The notes: generated by a model not told the origin, from the sequence alone. Counted from the stretch's first letter, positions 42,553-51,844 are shown. The stretch is 64,000 bases of DNA from Cellulomonas carbonis (GCF_014636275.1 NZ_BMEB01000002.1:966335-1030334), one strand, 5' to 3'. Program-made: numbers and translations.

Positions 42553-44133
42553 ATGTCAGCGGACACCTCTGCGGACCCCGCAGCGGCCACATCGACGCAG
42601 ACCGCAGCGGACAGCTCCCCGTACGTCGTCGAGATGCGCGGCATCACCATCCGGTTCCCGGGGGTGCTCGCGCTCGACCACGTCGACCTGCTGCTCCGCC
42701 CGGGCGAGGTCCACTCGCTCATGGGTGAGAACGGCGCCGGCAAGTCCACCCTCATCAAGGCCCTCACGGGCGTCTACCGCGTCGACGGGGGGACCATCAC
42801 CGTCGGCGGCGAGGAGCGCACCTTCACGTCCACCGCGGACGCGCAGGCCGCCGGCATCTCGACCGTGTACCAGGAGGTCAACCTCTGCACGAACCTCACG
42901 GTCGGCGAGAACGTCATGCTCGGCCACGAGCGGCGACGCGGACGCACGATCGACTGGCGCGCGACGCACGCCGAGGCCGCGCGTCACCTCCGGGGCCTCG
43001 GCCTGACCATCGACCCGCGCTCGCTCCTGTCGTCGCACTCGATCGCGATCCAGCAGCTCGTCGCGATCAGCCGCGCGATGGTGCTGGACGCGAAGGTGCT
43101 CGTCCTGGACGAGCCCACCTCGAGCCTCGACCGCGACGAGGTCGAGCAGCTGTTCGGCGTCATCCGCGACCTGCGCGCCAAGGGCGTCGCGATCCTCTTC
43201 GTCTCGCACTTCCTGGACCAGGTCTACGAGATCTCGGACCGGATCACGGTGCTGCGCAACGGCTCGCTCGTCGGTGAGCACCTCGCTGCCTCGCTGCCGC
43301 GCGACGTGCTCGTCACCGAGATGATCGGGCGCGCGCTCGACGACCTCGAGGCGCTGTCGGGCACGGCGCGCCGGGAGGTCGACCGGTCGGGCGAGCCCGT
43401 GCTGCGCGCCGAGGGGATCGGCAGGCGCGGGGTCCTCGAGCCCGCGGACCTGGAGGTCTACCCCGGCGAGGTCGTCGGCCTCGCGGGCCTGCTGGGCTCG
43501 GGCCGCACCGAGCTGGTCCGCCTCCTGTACGGGGCCGACCGCGCCGACACCGGCCACGTCTCCGTGCACGGCCGGCCCGCGCGCATGACGACGCCGCGGC
43601 ACGCGATCGACCACCGCATCGCGTTCTCGTCCGAGGACCGCCGCGGCGAGGGGATCATCGCCGACCTGACGGTCGCGGAGAACATCGTCCTGGGCGTCCA
43701 GGCGCGCCGCGGGTGGGCGCGCAAGATGCGCCGCTCGGAACGCGACGCGATCGTCGCCGAGTACATCGAGGCCCTCGGCGTGCGGCCGGCCAACCCGGAC
43801 GCCGTCGTCGGCAACCTGTCCGGCGGCAACCAGCAGAAGGTGCTGCTCGCGCGCTGGCTCGCGACCGCACCGGAGCTGCTCGTCCTGGACGAGCCCACGC
43901 GCGGGATCGACGTCGGCGCGAAGGCCGACATCCAGCGCAAGGTCTCCGAGCTGTCGGCCAAGGGACTCGCCGTGGTCTTCATCTCGTCCGAGCTGGAGGA
44001 GGTGCTTCGATTGGCGCAACGGATCGCCGTGCTGCGGGACCGCCGCAAGATCGGGGAGCTCGACTCGGCCGAGGTCGACCTGGACGGCCTCATCGACTAC
44101 CTGGCCAACGAGGGCAAGGGGAGTGCGGCGTGA
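42553..44133 (+). CDS. ytfR: sugar ABC ATPase, double nucleotide-binding domain (YtfR type)
   Basis: A 526-residue RbsA/YtfR-like ATPase with two fused domains. The first has Walker A GENGAGKSTLIK and Walker B VLVLDEPTSSLD. The second has the usual degenerate Walker A (GLLGSGRTEL), signature LSGGNQQKVLLAR and Walker B LLVLDEPTRGID. It powers the YtfT/YjfF permeases. GTG of the next gene overlaps its stop. Confidence 0.92.
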   Translation: MSADTSADPAAATSTQTAADSSPYVVEMRGITIRFPGVLALDHVDLLLRPGEVHSLMGENGAGKSTLIKALTGVYRVDGGTITVGGEERTFTSTADAQAAGISTVYQEVNLCTNLTVGENVMLGHERRRGRTIDWRATHAEAARHLRGLGLTIDPRSLLSSHSIAIQQLVAISRAMVLDAKVLVLDEPTSSLDRDEVEQLFGVIRDLRAKGVAILFVSHFLDQVYEISDRITVLRNGSLVGEHLAASLPRDVLVTEMIGRALDDLEALSGTARREVDRSGEPVLRAEGIGRRGVLEPADLEVYPGEVVGLAGLLGSGRTELVRLLYGADRADTGHVSVHGRPARMTTPRHAIDHRIAFSSEDRRGEGIIADLTVAENIVLGVQARRGWARKMRRSERDAIVAEYIEALGVRPANPDAVVGNLSGGNQQKVLLARWLATAPELLVLDEPTRGIDVGAKADIQRKVSELSAKGLAVVFISSELEEVLRLAQRIAVLRDRRKIGELDSAEVDLDGLIDYLANEGKGSAA

Positions 44134-45206
44134 CCACCTTCTGGAAGCACCGGCTGTTCTGGCCGGCCGCGGCGCTCGTCGCGCTCGTCACCGTCAACTC
44201 GATCGCGCGTCCGCGGTTCCTGTCGATCACGATGCGTGACGGCGAGCTCTACGGCGCGCTCATCGACATCCTGCGCAACAGCGCACCGCTCATGCTCGTG
44301 GCGCTCGGCATGACGATCGTCATCGCGACGCGGGGGATCGACCTCTCGGTCGGCGCGATCATGGCGGTCTCGGGCGCGGTCGCGCTCACGGTCATCGACG
44401 GGTCGGACGACCCGGGCAACCTCGGGACGGTCCTCGTCGCGGTCGCGACGGCGATCGCGGTCGCGCTCGTGCTGGGCGTGTGGAACGGGTTCCTCGTCGC
44501 CGTGCTGGGCATCCAGCCGATCATCGCGACACTCGTGCTCATGCTCGCCGGACGCGGCGTCGCGCTGCTCATCACCGGCGGGTTCATCACCACGGTCAAC
44601 TCCGACCCGTTCTCCTACATCGCGAGCGGGTACCTCACGCTCGTGCCGTTCGCGCTCGTCATCTCGGTCGTCGCCGTCGCGGTCATCGCGCTCGTCGAGC
44701 GGCGCACCGCGCTGGGCGTCCTGACCGAGGCGGTCGGCATCAACCCCGAGGCCAGCCGCCTCGCGGGCGTCCGGTCACGCGGCATCGTGTGGGGCGCGTA
44801 CGTGCTCAGCGGTGCGCTCGCCGGCGTCGCGGGCATCGTCTACGCCTCGAACATCAAGGCCGCCGACGCGAACGCCGCGGGCCTGTTCATCGAGCTCTAC
44901 GCGATCCTCGCGGTCGTGCTCGGAGGGACGTCGCTCGCGGGCGGCAAGTTCTCGGTCGCCGGCACGGTCATCGGGGTGCTCGTCATCCAGACCCTCGAGT
45001 CGACGATCCTCTTCCTCGGCGTCCCGTCCGCGCAGAGCCCCGTGTTCTTCGCGCTCGTCGTCGTCGTCGTGGTCATGGTCCAGTCGAAGCGGGTCCGGGG
45101 CGCGTTCGGCATGGTGCGGCGACCCGGACGGGACGGACCGACCGGACCGCCGGGACCGAGCAAGCACGAGGCCGTGACCGGCCGACGGACGGAGGTGGCG
45201 GCATGA
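44130..45206 (+). CDS. ytfT: sugar ABC permease (YtfT type)
   Basis: A 358-residue CUT2 permease with eight to ten helices. The family motif LVALGMTIVIATRGIDLSVG and the loop VLGIQPIIATLVLMLAGRG are present. The C-terminal tail is longer and more charged than usual. GTG start overlaps the ATPase stop. Confidence 0.92.
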   Translation: MTTFWKHRLFWPAAALVALVTVNSIARPRFLSITMRDGELYGALIDILRNSAPLMLVALGMTIVIATRGIDLSVGAIMAVSGAVALTVIDGSDDPGNLGTVLVAVATAIAVALVLGVWNGFLVAVLGIQPIIATLVLMLAGRGVALLITGGFITTVNSDPFSYIASGYLTLVPFALVISVVAVAVIALVERRTALGVLTEAVGINPEASRLAGVRSRGIVWGAYVLSGALAGVAGIVYASNIKAADANAAGLFIELYAILAVVLGGTSLAGGKFSVAGTVIGVLVIQTLESTILFLGVPSAQSPVFFALVVVVVVMVQSKRVRGAFGMVRRPGRDGPTGPPGPSKHEAVTGRRTEVAA

Positions 45207-46231
45207 CCGCGACGGTGACGGAGGGCCGGACGGAGCGCCTCGAGCGCGTCTCGGCCGCGACCCGGACGTTCATGAGCAGGCACGCCGCGATGACGCCGAC
45301 GTTCGCGGCGCTCGTGATCCTCGCGCTGCTGCTCGTCGGTGCCGAGGCCTCGCTGCGCGGCGACTTCGTGACGCCGCGGACGATCTCCTCGCTCCTGCTC
45401 GACAACGCGTACCTGCTGATCCTCGCGGTCGGCATGACGTTCGTGATCCTGACGGGTGGCATCGACCTCTCGGTCGGCTCGGTCATGGCGTTCACGGGCA
45501 TCCTCGGTGCCCAGCTGCTCGGGTCCGGCGTGCCCGCGTGGCTCGCGGTGACGGTCATGCTCGCCGGCGGGTCCGCGATCGGGCTGCTCATCGGGGTCCT
45601 CGTCCAGTACTTCGACGTGCAGCCGTTCATCGCCTCGCTCGCGGGGCTGTTCCTGGCCCGCGGTCTCGCGTTCGTCGTGAGCCTGTCGTCGATCCGCGTC
45701 GAGGACACCGGCGTGCTGTGGCTCCAGCAGAACCGGATCCGGCTCGGCGACTGGTACATCACGCCGACCGGCATCCTCGCGCTCGTCGTCGTCGCGCTCG
45801 CCGCGTTCACGCTGCACCTCACGCGGTTCGGCCGGACGGTCTACGCGATCGGCGGCAACGAGCAGTCCGCGCGGCTCATGGGTCTGGACGTCGCCCGCAC
45901 CAAGGTCGCCGTGTACGTCATCAGCGGGTTCTGCGGCGGGCTCGCGGGCCTCGTGCTCACGGCCTACTCGGGCGCCGGCTACCCGCGCAACGGGATCGGC
46001 ACCGAGCTCGACGCGATCGCGGCCGTCGTCATCGGCGGGACCCTGCTCACAGGGGGCCGCGGCTACGTGCTCGGGACGCTCGTGGGCGTCGCCGTCTTCG
46101 GGACGATCAAGACGATCATCTCGTTCATGGGCGCCGAGCAGTCGTGGATGCAGATCATCGTGGGGGCGCTCCTGCTCCTCTTCATCGTCATCCAGCGGGC
46201 CATCGTCGCCCGGGCGGAGCGACGCCGATAG
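45203..46231 (+). CDS. yjfF: sugar ABC permease (YjfF type)
   Basis: A 342-residue CUT2 permease: LAVGMTFVILTGGIDLSVGS, FDVQPFIASLAGLFLARGL, YAIGGNEQSARLMGLDV. It pairs with the preceding permease as YtfT/YjfF do. Overlaps the upstream gene by 4 bases. Confidence 0.92.
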   Translation: MTATVTEGRTERLERVSAATRTFMSRHAAMTPTFAALVILALLLVGAEASLRGDFVTPRTISSLLLDNAYLLILAVGMTFVILTGGIDLSVGSVMAFTGILGAQLLGSGVPAWLAVTVMLAGGSAIGLLIGVLVQYFDVQPFIASLAGLFLARGLAFVVSLSSIRVEDTGVLWLQQNRIRLGDWYITPTGILALVVVALAAFTLHLTRFGRTVYAIGGNEQSARLMGLDVARTKVAVYVISGFCGGLAGLVLTAYSGAGYPRNGIGTELDAIAAVVIGGTLLTGGRGYVLGTLVGVAVFGTIKTIISFMGAEQSWMQIIVGALLLLFIVIQRAIVARAERRR

Positions 46232-46287
46232 CCGCCGCGCAGGGGGCGGTGGACGCCGCGCCCCGTCCGTCTCGCGATAATGGCGAG

Positions 46288-47808
46288 ATGGACGGGGCGC
46301 TGCCGCTGCTCGAGCTGACCGGGGCGACGGTCCGCTTCGGTGCAGACGCGGCCCTCGACGACGTCTCGTTCCGCATGTTCCCCGGCGAGGTGCACTCGCT
46401 GATGGGCGAGAACGGTGCGGGCAAGTCGACGCTGATCAAGGCGATCACGGGCGTGCTGCCGCTCGACGCGGGCACGCTCACGCTCGACGGCACCCCGGTC
46501 CGGTTCGCGGGTCCGCACGACGCGCAGCGCGCGGGCATCAGCACCGTGTACCAGGAGGTCGAGCTCCTGCCGAACCTCTCCGTCGCCGAGAACGTCCTCC
46601 TCGGCCGGGAGCCCCGGCGCCACGGCGTGCTCAGCCAGCGGCTCATGCGCGAGCGGGCGCGCGAGATCCTCCTCGACCTGGGGCTCGACCTCGACCCCGG
46701 CTCGGCGCTCGGCTCGCACCCCGTCGCCGTCCAGCAGCTCGTCGCGATCGCGCGCGCCATCTCGACCGACGTGCGCGTCCTCGTGCTCGACGAGCCCACG
46801 TCGAGCCTCGACCTCGACGAGGTCGCCGAGCTGTTCCGGGTCATCCGTGAGCTGTCGTCGCGCGGCGTCGCGATCCTCTTCGTGTCGCACTTCCTGGACC
46901 AGGTCTACGAGATCTGCGACCGCGTGACCGTGCTGCGCGACGGCCACCTCGTCGGCGAGTACCTCACGCGCCAGCTCCTGCGCATCGACCTCGTCCAGAA
47001 GATGCTCGGGCGCGACGTCTCCGACTTCAAGGCACGACGACGCGTCCCGGTCGACGACGAGCCCGGGACCGAGGCGTTCCTCAGCGCACGCGGCATCGCG
47101 TCGGCGCCCGACCTCACGCCGGTCGACGTCGACCTGGCCGAGGGCGAGGTCGTCGGCGTCGCGGGCCTGCTCGGGTCCGGGCGCACCGCGCTCGCGCGGG
47201 CCCTGACCGGCGTCTCGCGCCTCGAGGCGGGGATCGTCCGGATCGAGGGGACGCCCGTCGACCTGGACTCGCCCCGCACGGCGATCCAGCTGGGCGTCGT
47301 CTACTCGTCGGAGAACCGCCTGGCCGAGGGCATCCTCGGCGAGCTGTCCGTGCTGGAGAACATCACGCTCTCGGTCCAGGCCCAGCGCGGCGTCCTGCGG
47401 CGCATGCGGCCCGCACGCCAGCGCGAGCTCGCGCAGAGCTGGGTCGAGGCGCTCGGCATCCGACCCGCCGACCTGGACCGACCCGCGGGCACCCTCTCGG
47501 GCGGCAACCAGCAGAAGGTGCTGCTGGCCCGGCTCCTCGCGCTCGCCCCGCGCGTGCTCGTGCTCGACGAGCCCACGCGCGGCATCGACGTCGGCGCGAA
47601 GGTCGAGATCCAGAACCTCGTCGGCGAGCTCGCGGACAACGGGCTCTCGGTCGTGTTCATCTCGGCCGAGCTCGAGGAGGTCCTCCGGGTCGGCGACCGC
47701 GTCGCGATCCTGCGCGAGGGCCGGCTCGTCGACACGCTGCCCTCGGCGGAGCTCACCGTCGACTCGCTCCTTGCGCTCGTCGCGAGCCCCGACGAGCAGG
47801 AGGACTGA
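46288..47808 (+). CDS. second double-domain sugar ABC ATPase
   Basis: A 506-residue ATPase paralogous to the one at 42553-44133. Domain 1 has Walker A GENGAGKSTLIK and Walker B VLVLDEPTSSLDLDE. Domain 2 has GLLGSGRTAL, LSGGNQQKVLLAR and VLVLDEPTRGID. Both copies keep the catalytic residues expected for their halves. It starts 57 bases after yjfF with a weak ribosome site and ends 2 bases before the lacI gene. A second ATPase in one CUT2 operon is unusual: it may serve another importer, or be an alternative subunit. Confidence 0.9.
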   Translation: MDGALPLLELTGATVRFGADAALDDVSFRMFPGEVHSLMGENGAGKSTLIKAITGVLPLDAGTLTLDGTPVRFAGPHDAQRAGISTVYQEVELLPNLSVAENVLLGREPRRHGVLSQRLMRERAREILLDLGLDLDPGSALGSHPVAVQQLVAIARAISTDVRVLVLDEPTSSLDLDEVAELFRVIRELSSRGVAILFVSHFLDQVYEICDRVTVLRDGHLVGEYLTRQLLRIDLVQKMLGRDVSDFKARRRVPVDDEPGTEAFLSARGIASAPDLTPVDVDLAEGEVVGVAGLLGSGRTALARALTGVSRLEAGIVRIEGTPVDLDSPRTAIQLGVVYSSENRLAEGILGELSVLENITLSVQAQRGVLRRMRPARQRELAQSWVEALGIRPADLDRPAGTLSGGNQQKVLLARLLALAPRVLVLDEPTRGIDVGAKVEIQNLVGELADNGLSVVFISAELEEVLRVGDRVAILREGRLVDTLPSAELTVDSLLALVASPDEQED

Positions 47809-47810
47809 CG

Positions 47811-48869
47811 GTGGCCGACGACAAGGCTCCCCGCGCCGCCAACATCTTCGACGTCGCGCGGCTCGCGGGTGTCTCGCACCAGACCGTCTCGCGCGTGCTC
47901 AACGACCTGCCGAACGTGCGGCCCGCGACGCGTGAGCGCGTCGAGCACGCCATCGCGCAGCTGCGGTACAGCCCGTCGCCGGCCGCCCGCTCGCTCGTGT
48001 CGCGCCGCACGCGCACCCTCGGCCTCATCGCGCCCGCCGTGTCGGACCACGGGCCCACCCGGATCGGCATGAGCTTCTCGATCGCCGCGCACGCCGCGCG
48101 GTACAGCGTCGACACGGTGGCCGTCGTCGACGACGACCCGGGCGGGGTCCGGGCCGCGATCGAGGGGCTCCTGCGACGGCGCGTCGACGGCATCGCGATG
48201 ATCGTCATGGACATCGGCGTGCTCGAGATGGTGCGCGAGCTCGACCTGTCGGTGCCCGTCGTCGCCGCGGCGTCGTCGTCGCGCCGCAGCCCGCTGCTCG
48301 TCCAGATCGACCAGTACCGCGGGGCGCGCGCCGCGGTGCGGCACCTCGCCGAGCTCGGCCACACGCGGATCGCGCACATCGCCGGCCCCGCGCGGGCGGC
48401 CGACGCGGTCGAGCGCGTGCGCGGCTGGCGCGACGAGCTCGCGGAGCGCGGGCTCCCGGTCGTGGACCTCGCGTACGGCGACTGGACGGCCGAGGCCGGC
48501 TACCGGCTGGGCCGCGAGATGGACCTCGAGCCCGGCATGGCGGTGTTCGCGTCGAACGACCTCACCGCGCTCGGGCTCCTGTCGGCGCTGCGCGAGCGGT
48601 CGCTCGGCGTCCCGGAGGACATCAGCGTCGTGGGGTTCGACGACATCCCCGAGGCCGCGTTCCTCTACCCGCCGCTGACGACGGTGCGGCAGGACTTCAG
48701 CGCGCTCGGCGCCCTCATGGTGCAGAAGCTCCTCGTCACGCTCGAGGAGGACCAGGAGGAGACGACCGACACGCCCCTGCCGACCCGCCTCGTCGTGCGC
48801 GAGTCGACGCGCAGCGCGGTGCGAGACGCGCTCGAGCCGTCGGCGTCGGAGCGCGTCCAGCCGCTCTGA
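47811..48869 (+). CDS. LacI-family repressor (CUT2 operon)
   Basis: A 352-residue repressor with HTH NIFDVARLAGVSHQTVSRVL, hinge RYSPSPAARSL, and effector motifs LAELGHTRIAHIAGP and ISVVGFDDIPEAAF. GTG start 2 bases after the second ATPase stop. It is the last gene of the ytfQRT/yjfF operon and probably controls it through the site at 41366-41380. Confidence 0.92.
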   Translation: MADDKAPRAANIFDVARLAGVSHQTVSRVLNDLPNVRPATRERVEHAIAQLRYSPSPAARSLVSRRTRTLGLIAPAVSDHGPTRIGMSFSIAAHAARYSVDTVAVVDDDPGGVRAAIEGLLRRRVDGIAMIVMDIGVLEMVRELDLSVPVVAAASSSRRSPLLVQIDQYRGARAAVRHLAELGHTRIAHIAGPARAADAVERVRGWRDELAERGLPVVDLAYGDWTAEAGYRLGREMDLEPGMAVFASNDLTALGLLSALRERSLGVPEDISVVGFDDIPEAAFLYPPLTTVRQDFSALGALMVQKLLVTLEEDQEETTDTPLPTRLVVRESTRSAVRDALEPSASERVQPL

Positions 48870-48882
48870 GCGGGTGCGGGTA

Positions 48883-48912
48883 CCCGTGCCCGTGCCCGTG
48901 CCCGTGCCCGTG
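48883..48912 (+). repeat. five tandem CCCGTG hexamers
   Basis: Five perfect CCCGTG units follow each other just after the lacI stop, flanked by near-copies. It is a simple-sequence tract in the intergenic space between convergent genes. Confidence 0.9.
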
Positions 48913-48944
48913 GCCCTGCCCGTCGCTCGGGTCAGGGCACGGGC
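48906..48944 (+). terminator. hairpin between convergent genes
   Basis: GCCCGTGGCCCTG pairs with CAGGGCACGGGC (one bulged G), loop 14 bases. It overlaps the end of the membrane protein gene on the other strand and can serve both genes. Confidence 0.55.
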
Positions 48945-50536
48945 GGGTACGCGGGGTAGCGCGCCGCGAGGGCCGCGACGTCGGCCGGGCACGGCTGCAT
49001 CGCGGCCGCGAGCGCGGCGACGACCTGGTCGACCTCGTCCGCCGCGACGTCCGTCGACGACGTGTGGAGCACGAAGCCGCCGCACGTGACGCGCCGCGCG
49101 TCGCCACCGCCGACGTCGTCGGGCCAGCGCCCCACCTCGACGGTCGCGTCACCCACCCGGGTGCTCCCGACCACGGCGGGCTGGGGCACGACCGCGGGCG
49201 GCGCCTCGGCGGGGAACAGCGTGAGCCACAGCGACCCGTCGCCCAGCGGCACGGAGTCCGTGAGCAGGACCCCGTAGTCGTGGTCGCCGCCGCCCCGCTC
49301 GACGTCCACCGTGGCGGTGACGTCCCGCCACCACGCCTCCAGGAGGCAGCGACCGGGCTGCTCGGCGCACACCGGGTGATCGGGTGCGAAGGCGTCCTCG
49401 CCGACGACGTCGCCCGCGTCCGGACTGCCGTCGGCCGGGTCGGGGGCGCCGTCGTCCTGGGCGTCGTCGTCCTGCGCGCCGTCGTCGGCAGCGTCGTCGT
49501 CGGGCTGCTCGAGCGGGGGAGCCGTCGCGGTCACCGTGAACACGCCCCACAGCGGGGAGCCGCCCGGCCTCGCACGGACCACCCGGTACGAGCCCTCGTC
49601 GAGCGCGGGGAGCGCGACGGGCGACCCCCACTCGACGCCGAGGTCGGACTCGCGCTCGCGGACGGGCACGTCGACCACGTCGACCCAGGCGCCGTCGGTC
49701 CACCGCTGGACGACCGCGGACGGGTCGAGCGCGGAGTCGACCGCCTCGATGTCCTCCGCCGTCAGCGTGCCGTCCGGTCCCGCGGGGACCTGGGTCGCGA
49801 CGCGGACGAGCCCGCCCTCGACCGGGACGATCACGGGGTCGACGGTGAGCCGCTCCTCGTCCGACGGCGGCTGCGGCGGCGCGGCGCCCGCACCGGTGCG
49901 GACCTCGAACACCCCCGTCGCGACGTCGCCGCGGTACGGGCGCTGCACGAGCCGGTACCAGCCGTCGTCGAGGCCCTCGGTGCTCAGGACCGTCGCGAGC
50001 CCGGGCTCGCCGGGCGTCGCGCCCAGCCCGATGTCGGGCTGGGCGTCGATCCGGCCGACGACCTCGCCGACGCACTGCCACTCGACGAGGCACAGCATCG
50101 TGACGCCCGCGCGCCGCCAGCGGCTCCCGTCCCAGCGCTCGACCTCGGCGTCCACGCCGAAGGTCAGGTCGTTCGCCTCGCTCGCCACGAGCACGACCGT
50201 GACCACGCCGCCGGGCTCGACCACGGCGGGCGCGACCTGGATCGCGACCGGCCGGCTCGGCTCCGCCGGGGGTGGGCCCGTCACGGCGGGTCCTCCGCCG
50301 CCGCCACCCGGCCGGACGACGAGGACGACGGCGAGCACGGCCGCGACCACGCCGAGGCCCGAGAGCGCCCGCACGGCCGCGCGGCGCCGTCGTCCCCGTC
50401 GGACGACCGGCTCGGGGTCGACCAGGATGACGGGCGCGACGTCCTCGAAGCGCGCGCGCAGGTCCTCCGTGCCGTCGGTGCCGTCGGTGCCTCGGGTCCC
50501 GTGCCTGCCGCGCGACCCGATCCCGTGTCCGGTCAT
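48932..50536 (-). CDS. membrane-anchored partner of a SigE-family sigma factor
   Basis: A 534-residue single-pass protein. A cytoplasmic N-terminus of about 50 residues leads to a basic [12 protein letters not shown] and one helix (LSGLGVVAAVLAVVLVV), then a large exported part with repeated beta-sandwich-like segments, an acidic linker (DDDAADDGAQDDDAQDD) and a C-terminal domain with paired Cys. It has no recognisable zinc anti-sigma motif. Overlap with the sigma-factor gene by 4 bases suggests that it regulates, or is regulated with, that factor; anti-sigma function is inference. Confidence 0.6.
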   Translation of the reverse strand: MTGHGIGSRGRHGTRGTDGTDGTEDLRARFEDVAPVILVDPEPVVRRGRRRRAAVRALSGLGVVAAVLAVVLVVRPGGGGGGPAVTGPPPAEPSRPVAIQVAPAVVEPGGVVTVVLVASEANDLTFGVDAEVERWDGSRWRRAGVTMLCLVEWQCVGEVVGRIDAQPDIGLGATPGEPGLATVLSTEGLDDGWYRLVQRPYRGDVATGVFEVRTGAGAAPPQPPSDEERLTVDPVIVPVEGGLVRVATQVPAGPDGTLTAEDIEAVDSALDPSAVVQRWTDGAWVDVVDVPVRERESDLGVEWGSPVALPALDEGSYRVVRARPGGSPLWGVFTVTATAPPLEQPDDDAADDGAQDDDAQDDGAPDPADGSPDAGDVVGEDAFAPDHPVCAEQPGRCLLEAWWRDVTATVDVERGGGDHDYGVLLTDSVPLGDGSLWLTLFPAEAPPAVVPQPAVVGSTRVGDATVEVGRWPDDVGGGDARRVTCGGFVLHTSSTDVAADEVDQVVAALAAAMQPCPADVAALAARYPAYPPVP

Positions 50537-51216
50537 GGTGCGCTCCCGTCGTGCGTGGGTCCGGTCGGGTGGGTGCGTGGCGACGTCGGTGCGGTCGGTC
50601 GCGGTGCCGGCGTCGCGCCGGGGTCCTCGGCGAGCAGCTCCCGCAGGCGCGCGAGCCCGCGCGACGCGGTGGACTTCACGGTGCCCAGGGACACGCCGAG
50701 CTCGGCCGCCGTCTCGGCCTCGGTCAGCCCGACGAGGTGGCGCAGCGCGACGACGCGTCGCTGCTGCGTCGGCAGCGCCCGCAGCGCCCGCCCGAGCCGG
50801 TCGCGCTCGGCGCGTGCGGCCGCGCCGTCGTCGGCGGACGGGTCGGGCATCGCGTCCGGGGAGGTGAGGGTCTCGCGGCGGTCCTTGCGCCACGTGTCGA
50901 TCCGCGCGTTGGCGAGCACGCGCCGCGTGTAGGCGACCGGGTCGCCGTCGTGCACGCGACCCCACGCGAGGTACGTGCGCAGCAGCGCGTGCTGGAGGAG
51001 GTCCTGAGCGCGGACCGGGTCGCCGCACAGGTACCAGGCCACGCGTCCGAGCTCGGGTGCGGCGGCGCGCACGAACGCGCCGAAGTCGGCGTCGGGGTCG
51101 CCCCGTCCGTCGCGGACGACGACGGCGTGCTCCGCGGGGCCGTCGGGTCGCGGGGTGGGTGGGACGGCGGCGGGCGTGCCGGCGGCCGGCGTGCCCGTCG
51201 CCTCGGTTCCCCTCAT
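50533..51216 (-). CDS. SigE-family ECF-type RNA polymerase sigma factor
   Basis: A 227-residue sigma factor. Region 2 is DFGAFVRAAAPELGRVAWYL, then VAYTRRVLANARIDTWRKDRR. Region 4 is LRALPTQQRRVVALRHLVGL with HTH TEAETAAELGVSLGTVKSTA. Both tails are long and Pro/Ala/Thr-rich. It directs transcription of an unknown regulon. Coupled to the downstream membrane protein gene by an ATGA overlap. Confidence 0.9.
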   Translation of the reverse strand: MRGTEATGTPAAGTPAAVPPTPRPDGPAEHAVVVRDGRGDPDADFGAFVRAAAPELGRVAWYLCGDPVRAQDLLQHALLRTYLAWGRVHDGDPVAYTRRVLANARIDTWRKDRRETLTSPDAMPDPSADDGAAARAERDRLGRALRALPTQQRRVVALRHLVGLTEAETAAELGVSLGTVKSTASRGLARLRELLAEDPGATPAPRPTAPTSPRTHPTGPTHDGSAP

Positions 51217-51287
51217 CGGCCCCTCACCTGCCCCTCATGACCCTCCAACGGCTCGGCGGCCCGAAAGGTTGAGCGGGTGCGGCGCGC

Positions 51288-51761
51288 TCAGTCCTCGATG
51301 ACGTCGAGGCCCTGCTCGCGCAGGCGCGCGAGGCTGTCGAGCATCGCCCGGAGGGCGTCGGGCGGGTGGGGCTCCCAGTCCTCGAGCTCGGTGACGACGC
51401 GCAACGCGTCACGCGTCCGGTACGACTGCGTGGGGTTGCCGGGGAACCGCTTGTCGGTGACGTTCGGGTCGTCCTCGAAGGGGCCCAGGGGCTCGACGAC
51501 GTAGACCCGACCGTTCCCCTCGGCCCCCGCGAGCGCGGTCGCGAGCTGCGCCCCCCACGCGGCGGTGGGGACGAGCCCGGTGAAGTAGATGTGGTTCGAG
51601 ACGCGGCCGTCCTCGAAGTTCGAGCCGTACCCCGGCACGAGCTCCGTCCCGGGCGCCACGACCGACCTGGTCCCGTGGAAGAACGGGCCCTCGACGTGCG
51701 CGCAGCTCTCGTAGGTCACGCGCTCGCGGGCGGGCGTCGGCCCGTCGTCGGCGTCGGTCAC
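51288..51761 (-). CDS. arr: rifamycin ADP-ribosyltransferase (Arr)
   Basis: A 157-residue enzyme matching Arr along its length: FFHGTRSVV, LVPGYGSNFEDGRVSNHIYF, GRVYVVEPLGPFEDDPNVTD, KRFPGNPTQSYRTRD and a C-terminal DVIED. It inactivates rifamycins by transferring ADP-ribose from NAD. The start is the GTG at 51761, favoured by GGAGGAGG upstream; the longer frame to 51809 is not needed. A small gap to a hydrolase gene with its own terminator implies a separate promoter. Confidence 0.93.
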   Translation of the reverse strand: MTDADDGPTPARERVTYESCAHVEGPFFHGTRSVVAPGTELVPGYGSNFEDGRVSNHIYFTGLVPTAAWGAQLATALAGAEGNGRVYVVEPLGPFEDDPNVTDKRFPGNPTQSYRTRDALRVVTELEDWEPHPPDALRAMLDSLARLREQGLDVIED

Positions 51762-51798
51762 GGGCGTCCTCCTCCGGGCAGGGTCGGGATGCGGTACC

Positions 51799-51830
51799 GG
51801 GCCGGGCACCCAGCGGTGGGTGCCCGGCCC
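51799..51830 (-). terminator. perfect 14-bp terminator hairpin
   Basis: GGGCCGGGCACCCA and TGGGTGCCCGGCCC pair perfectly around GCGG, 15 bases after the stop of the hydrolase gene (minus strand) and before arr. Confidence 0.85.
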
Positions 51831-51844
51831 GGCCCGGCGTCACG

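Noticed and set aside
48883..48912. CCCGTG repeats as a possible CRISPR-like array.
   Set aside because: Units are 6 bases with no spacers; this is a simple tandem repeat.
51762..51809. Longer start for arr at 51809.
   Set aside because: The GTG at 51761 has a strong GGAGGAGG ribosome site and gives the usual Arr length; the longer form would overlap a terminator hairpin.
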